Assembly: GCA_023485745.1 (NCBI GenBank)
Contig: JAMCZL010000020.1
Span: 1-6,729, forward strand
Direction: 5' to 3'
Source: Candidatus Martarchaeota archaeon
GTDB lineage: Archaea > Micrarchaeota > Micrarchaeia > Micrarchaeales > Micrarchaeaceae
DNA: 6,729 nucleotides
The notes under the pieces are model-generated. The model was not told the DNA's origin, searched no databases, and was given only the letters and a program-made list of their open reading frames with translations. Of this stretch, positions 5,364-6,729 are shown one piece after another (positions within the stretch are counted from its first letter, which is position 1; the number at the start of each line of letters is the position of its first letter). Both the position numbers and the translations under genes were made by a program.

Positions 5364-5972
5364 TCACTTGTCTAATTTTGAGAAGGTCTTGTAGTTTAGT
5401 ATCTCGAGCCCTGCATTCTCGACCTGTATCCTGGCAACATCCTGCTTTCTCCTGAAGCCTGGAAGTATTGCGTCAGAGACCCTAACCGGCCTAGTGTAGT
5501 CGTAGATCCTTTTTATAAGCTCAAAATATGATTCCGCCCTGCGCACGTCCCTGCCGTTCAGTGCTTCGGTCACCTCCCTTCTGAGCTCCCCTACAAGATC
5601 CATGAGCCCGAGCAGGTATGGCTCTATTGACACTCCAATCTCCCTGTAGCCCGGCAGCTTGCCCTTTTTCTTCACGCCCCAAAACAGCATTGCCTCGGAA
5701 TACTCCTGATATGCCTGCATTGCGTTGTACTCGAATCCGCTGTCGTCCTTCATCAGCCTTGCTGCTTCATCCTTGAGCTTAAGCCTGATTTCATCCGCCT
5801 TGCCGTAATCCGAATTGTGCAACGCAGTTATCAGCTCAGCCGAATGCCTGATCACCATGCGCGATCCGATCATTATCTGGTCATATCTTGACTGCCTGGC
5901 CTCTATGTATTCACCCATGCCAGGTATGAAGGCGCTGTCGAAGGCCTTGTCACTTTTTCTTGCCATTGCCAT
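5364..5972 (-). CDS. Archaeal translin-family protein
   Basis: A 202-residue all-helical protein of the translin/TRAX superfamily, normal length for archaeal members. Recognisable parts: an N-terminal helix with RMVIRHSAELITALH (38-52), then QEYSEAMLFW (89-98) carrying E90 and E93, which correspond in position to acidic residues of the TRAX nuclease site, GVSIEPYLLGLMDLVGELRREV (113-134) with D125 and E129, and FRRKQDVARIQVE (173-185). Translins form octameric shells that bind single-stranded RNA or DNA, and an archaeal homologue is reported to have RNase activity; activity here is inferred from the retained acidic residues. The frame is open upstream to 6104, but the ATG at 5970-5972 has GGAGGT just before it; ATG 5964-5966 is an alternative. 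The gene starts inside the end of the glycosylase gene (23-base overlap). Confidence 0.88.
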   Translation of the reverse strand: MAMARKSDKAFDSAFIPGMGEYIEARQSRYDQIMIGSRMVIRHSAELITALHNSDYGKADEIRLKLKDEAARLMKDDSGFEYNAMQAYQEYSEAMLFWGVKKKGKLPGYREIGVSIEPYLLGLMDLVGELRREVTEALNGRDVRRAESYFELIKRIYDYTRPVRVSDAILPGFRRKQDVARIQVENAGLEILNYKTFSKLDK

Positions 5973-6729
5973 CCAAACCTCCGCTGATGCCGTGGAAAAA
6001 CAGGTACTGCTGGGCCACGCCCGCATACCTGCCCCACTTGTCTTCTGCGAACCTGTGTATTTCCTTAATGCTCTTTTTCCTGCCCCTGAAATAAAGCCTT
6101 TCAACGGTCCTCTTTATCCAAACGTCTACCGGGAACGCCTCAAGTTTTCCGTATCCAAACAGGGCTATGCAGTCAGCAACCTTGTCGCCCACACCCTTTA
6201 TCTGGAGGAGCTCCTCCTTGAGCTCCGGATAGTCCAGTTTTCCGAGCCTGGCCATGTCTATGTTATTTGTGCAGTAATCTGCTGCCTCGACAATGTACTT
6301 TGCCCTGAATCCTGCTCCGCATTCAATTATGCTCTTTTCGCTTGCAGCTGCGATTTCGTGGCTTTTCGGGAAAGCCTTTCCCACAACGTTGTCGTGGTCG
6401 CCAAAAATGTCGCTGCCGAACCTGGCTATCATGCGCTTTGTTATGCCACGTATTCTGGGTACGTTGTTGTACTGCGAAAGTATATAGCACATTGTCGTCT
6501 CCCACGGGTCGTTCAAGGTTATGCGCATGCCTCTAAAGTCCTGTATCAGCCCTTCCATGGTCGCGTCAGTGGATATCGCGCCATATATGCTGGACAGCCT
6601 GTCGCCGAGCCTGAATCTTCTTTTGACGTCGTAGACTGCATAGTCTATCGATTTGCTCGCGATGCCGATCCTGCGGCTCTTGCCAGCCTCAATTTCCCGC
6701 AGGTTTATTATCTTCCCCTCGGACGGGTA
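5950..6729 (-). CDS. ogg1: 8-oxoguanine DNA glycosylase, OGG1 type (5' end outside window)
   Basis: The minus-strand frame is open to the window edge, giving 259 residues without the N-terminus; the internal ATG at 6556-6558 is too far in, because OGG1-like sequence (RLGDRLSSIYGAI, then GMRITLNDPWET) continues across it. The enzyme removes 8-oxoguanine from DNA and nicks the strand (base excision repair). Numbering from that internal Met: LNDPWETTMCYILSQYNN (15-32) matches the OGG1 core with its NN pair, GFRAKYIVEAA (83-93) matches the GYRARY segment, the helix-hairpin-helix KGVGDKVADCIALFG (121-135) carries the Schiff-base lysine K126, and FPVDVWIKRTVERL (142-155) carries the catalytic D145. 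WGRYAGVAQQYLF is the family's last helix. Upstream sequence belongs to the N-terminal OGG domain. Its 3' end overlaps the translin-family start. Confidence 0.92.
   Translation of the reverse strand, partial: YPSEGKIINLREIEAGKSRRIGIASKSIDYAVYDVKRRFRLGDRLSSIYGAISTDATMEGLIQDFRGMRITLNDPWETTMCYILSQYNNVPRIRGITKRMIARFGSDIFGDHDNVVGKAFPKSHEIAAASEKSIIECGAGFRAKYIVEAADYCTNNIDMARLGKLDYPELKEELLQIKGVGDKVADCIALFGYGKLEAFPVDVWIKRTVERLYFRGRKKSIKEIHRFAEDKWGRYAGVAQQYLFFHGISGGLDGNGKKK

Noticed and set aside
5973..6104. N-terminal extension of the translin-family frame over the glycosylase gene.
   Set aside because: This part overlaps conserved glycosylase sequence, has no translin similarity, and a good ribosome binding site stands just before the 5972 start.

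Overview
The window is archaeal. It carries an aIF1 (SUI1) translation initiation factor, the KEOPS subunits Kae1 and Bud32, the archaeal tRNA 2'-O-methyltransferase aTrm56, eukaryote-type ribosomal protein eS26, an archaeal translin-family protein and an OGG1-type DNA glycosylase. Several genes have a TATA-like box about 25 bases before the start codon, as expected for leaderless archaeal transcripts. The gene density is extreme: ATGA overlaps, convergent stop codons that share bases, and gaps of 0 to 18 bases. Together with frequent ATA (Ile) codons this fits a small, reduced archaeal genome such as a DPANN/Micrarchaeota-like lineage. That placement is inference and was not tested by a search.

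Layout. Positions 1-261 hold the 3' end of a major facilitator superfamily transporter. Positions 365-879 are a short translation operon (uL29, then aIF1). It meets aTrm56 (minus strand) head to tail end across an 18-base gap containing a perfect small hairpin. aTrm56 and kae1 diverge from one AT-rich TATA element near 1449-1458. kae1 and bud32 overlap by four bases and make the catalytic and kinase subunits of the t6A37 tRNA-modifying KEOPS complex. bud32 converges on, and shares stop-codon bases with, a minus-strand pair made of eS26 followed by a zinc-finger membrane protein of unknown function.

After a 158-base divergent intergenic region with a 9-bp perfect inverted repeat, a plus-strand pair begins: an unrecognised protein whose first half looks like a decayed RpiB (ribose-5-phosphate isomerase B) fold with a Gln/Pro-rich tail, then a small helix-turn-helix regulator of the archaeal COG2522 type. 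The window ends with a minus-strand pair in which the OGG1-type glycosylase (5' end outside the window) overlaps the start of the translin-family gene.

Themes: most recognisable genes serve translation (uL29, aIF1, eS26) or tRNA modification (aTrm56, Kae1, Bud32). The least understood parts are the zinc-finger membrane protein, the RpiB-like/HTH pair with its upstream inverted repeat, and the glycosylase-translin pairing. I see no insertion sequence, CRISPR array, tRNA or rRNA gene.
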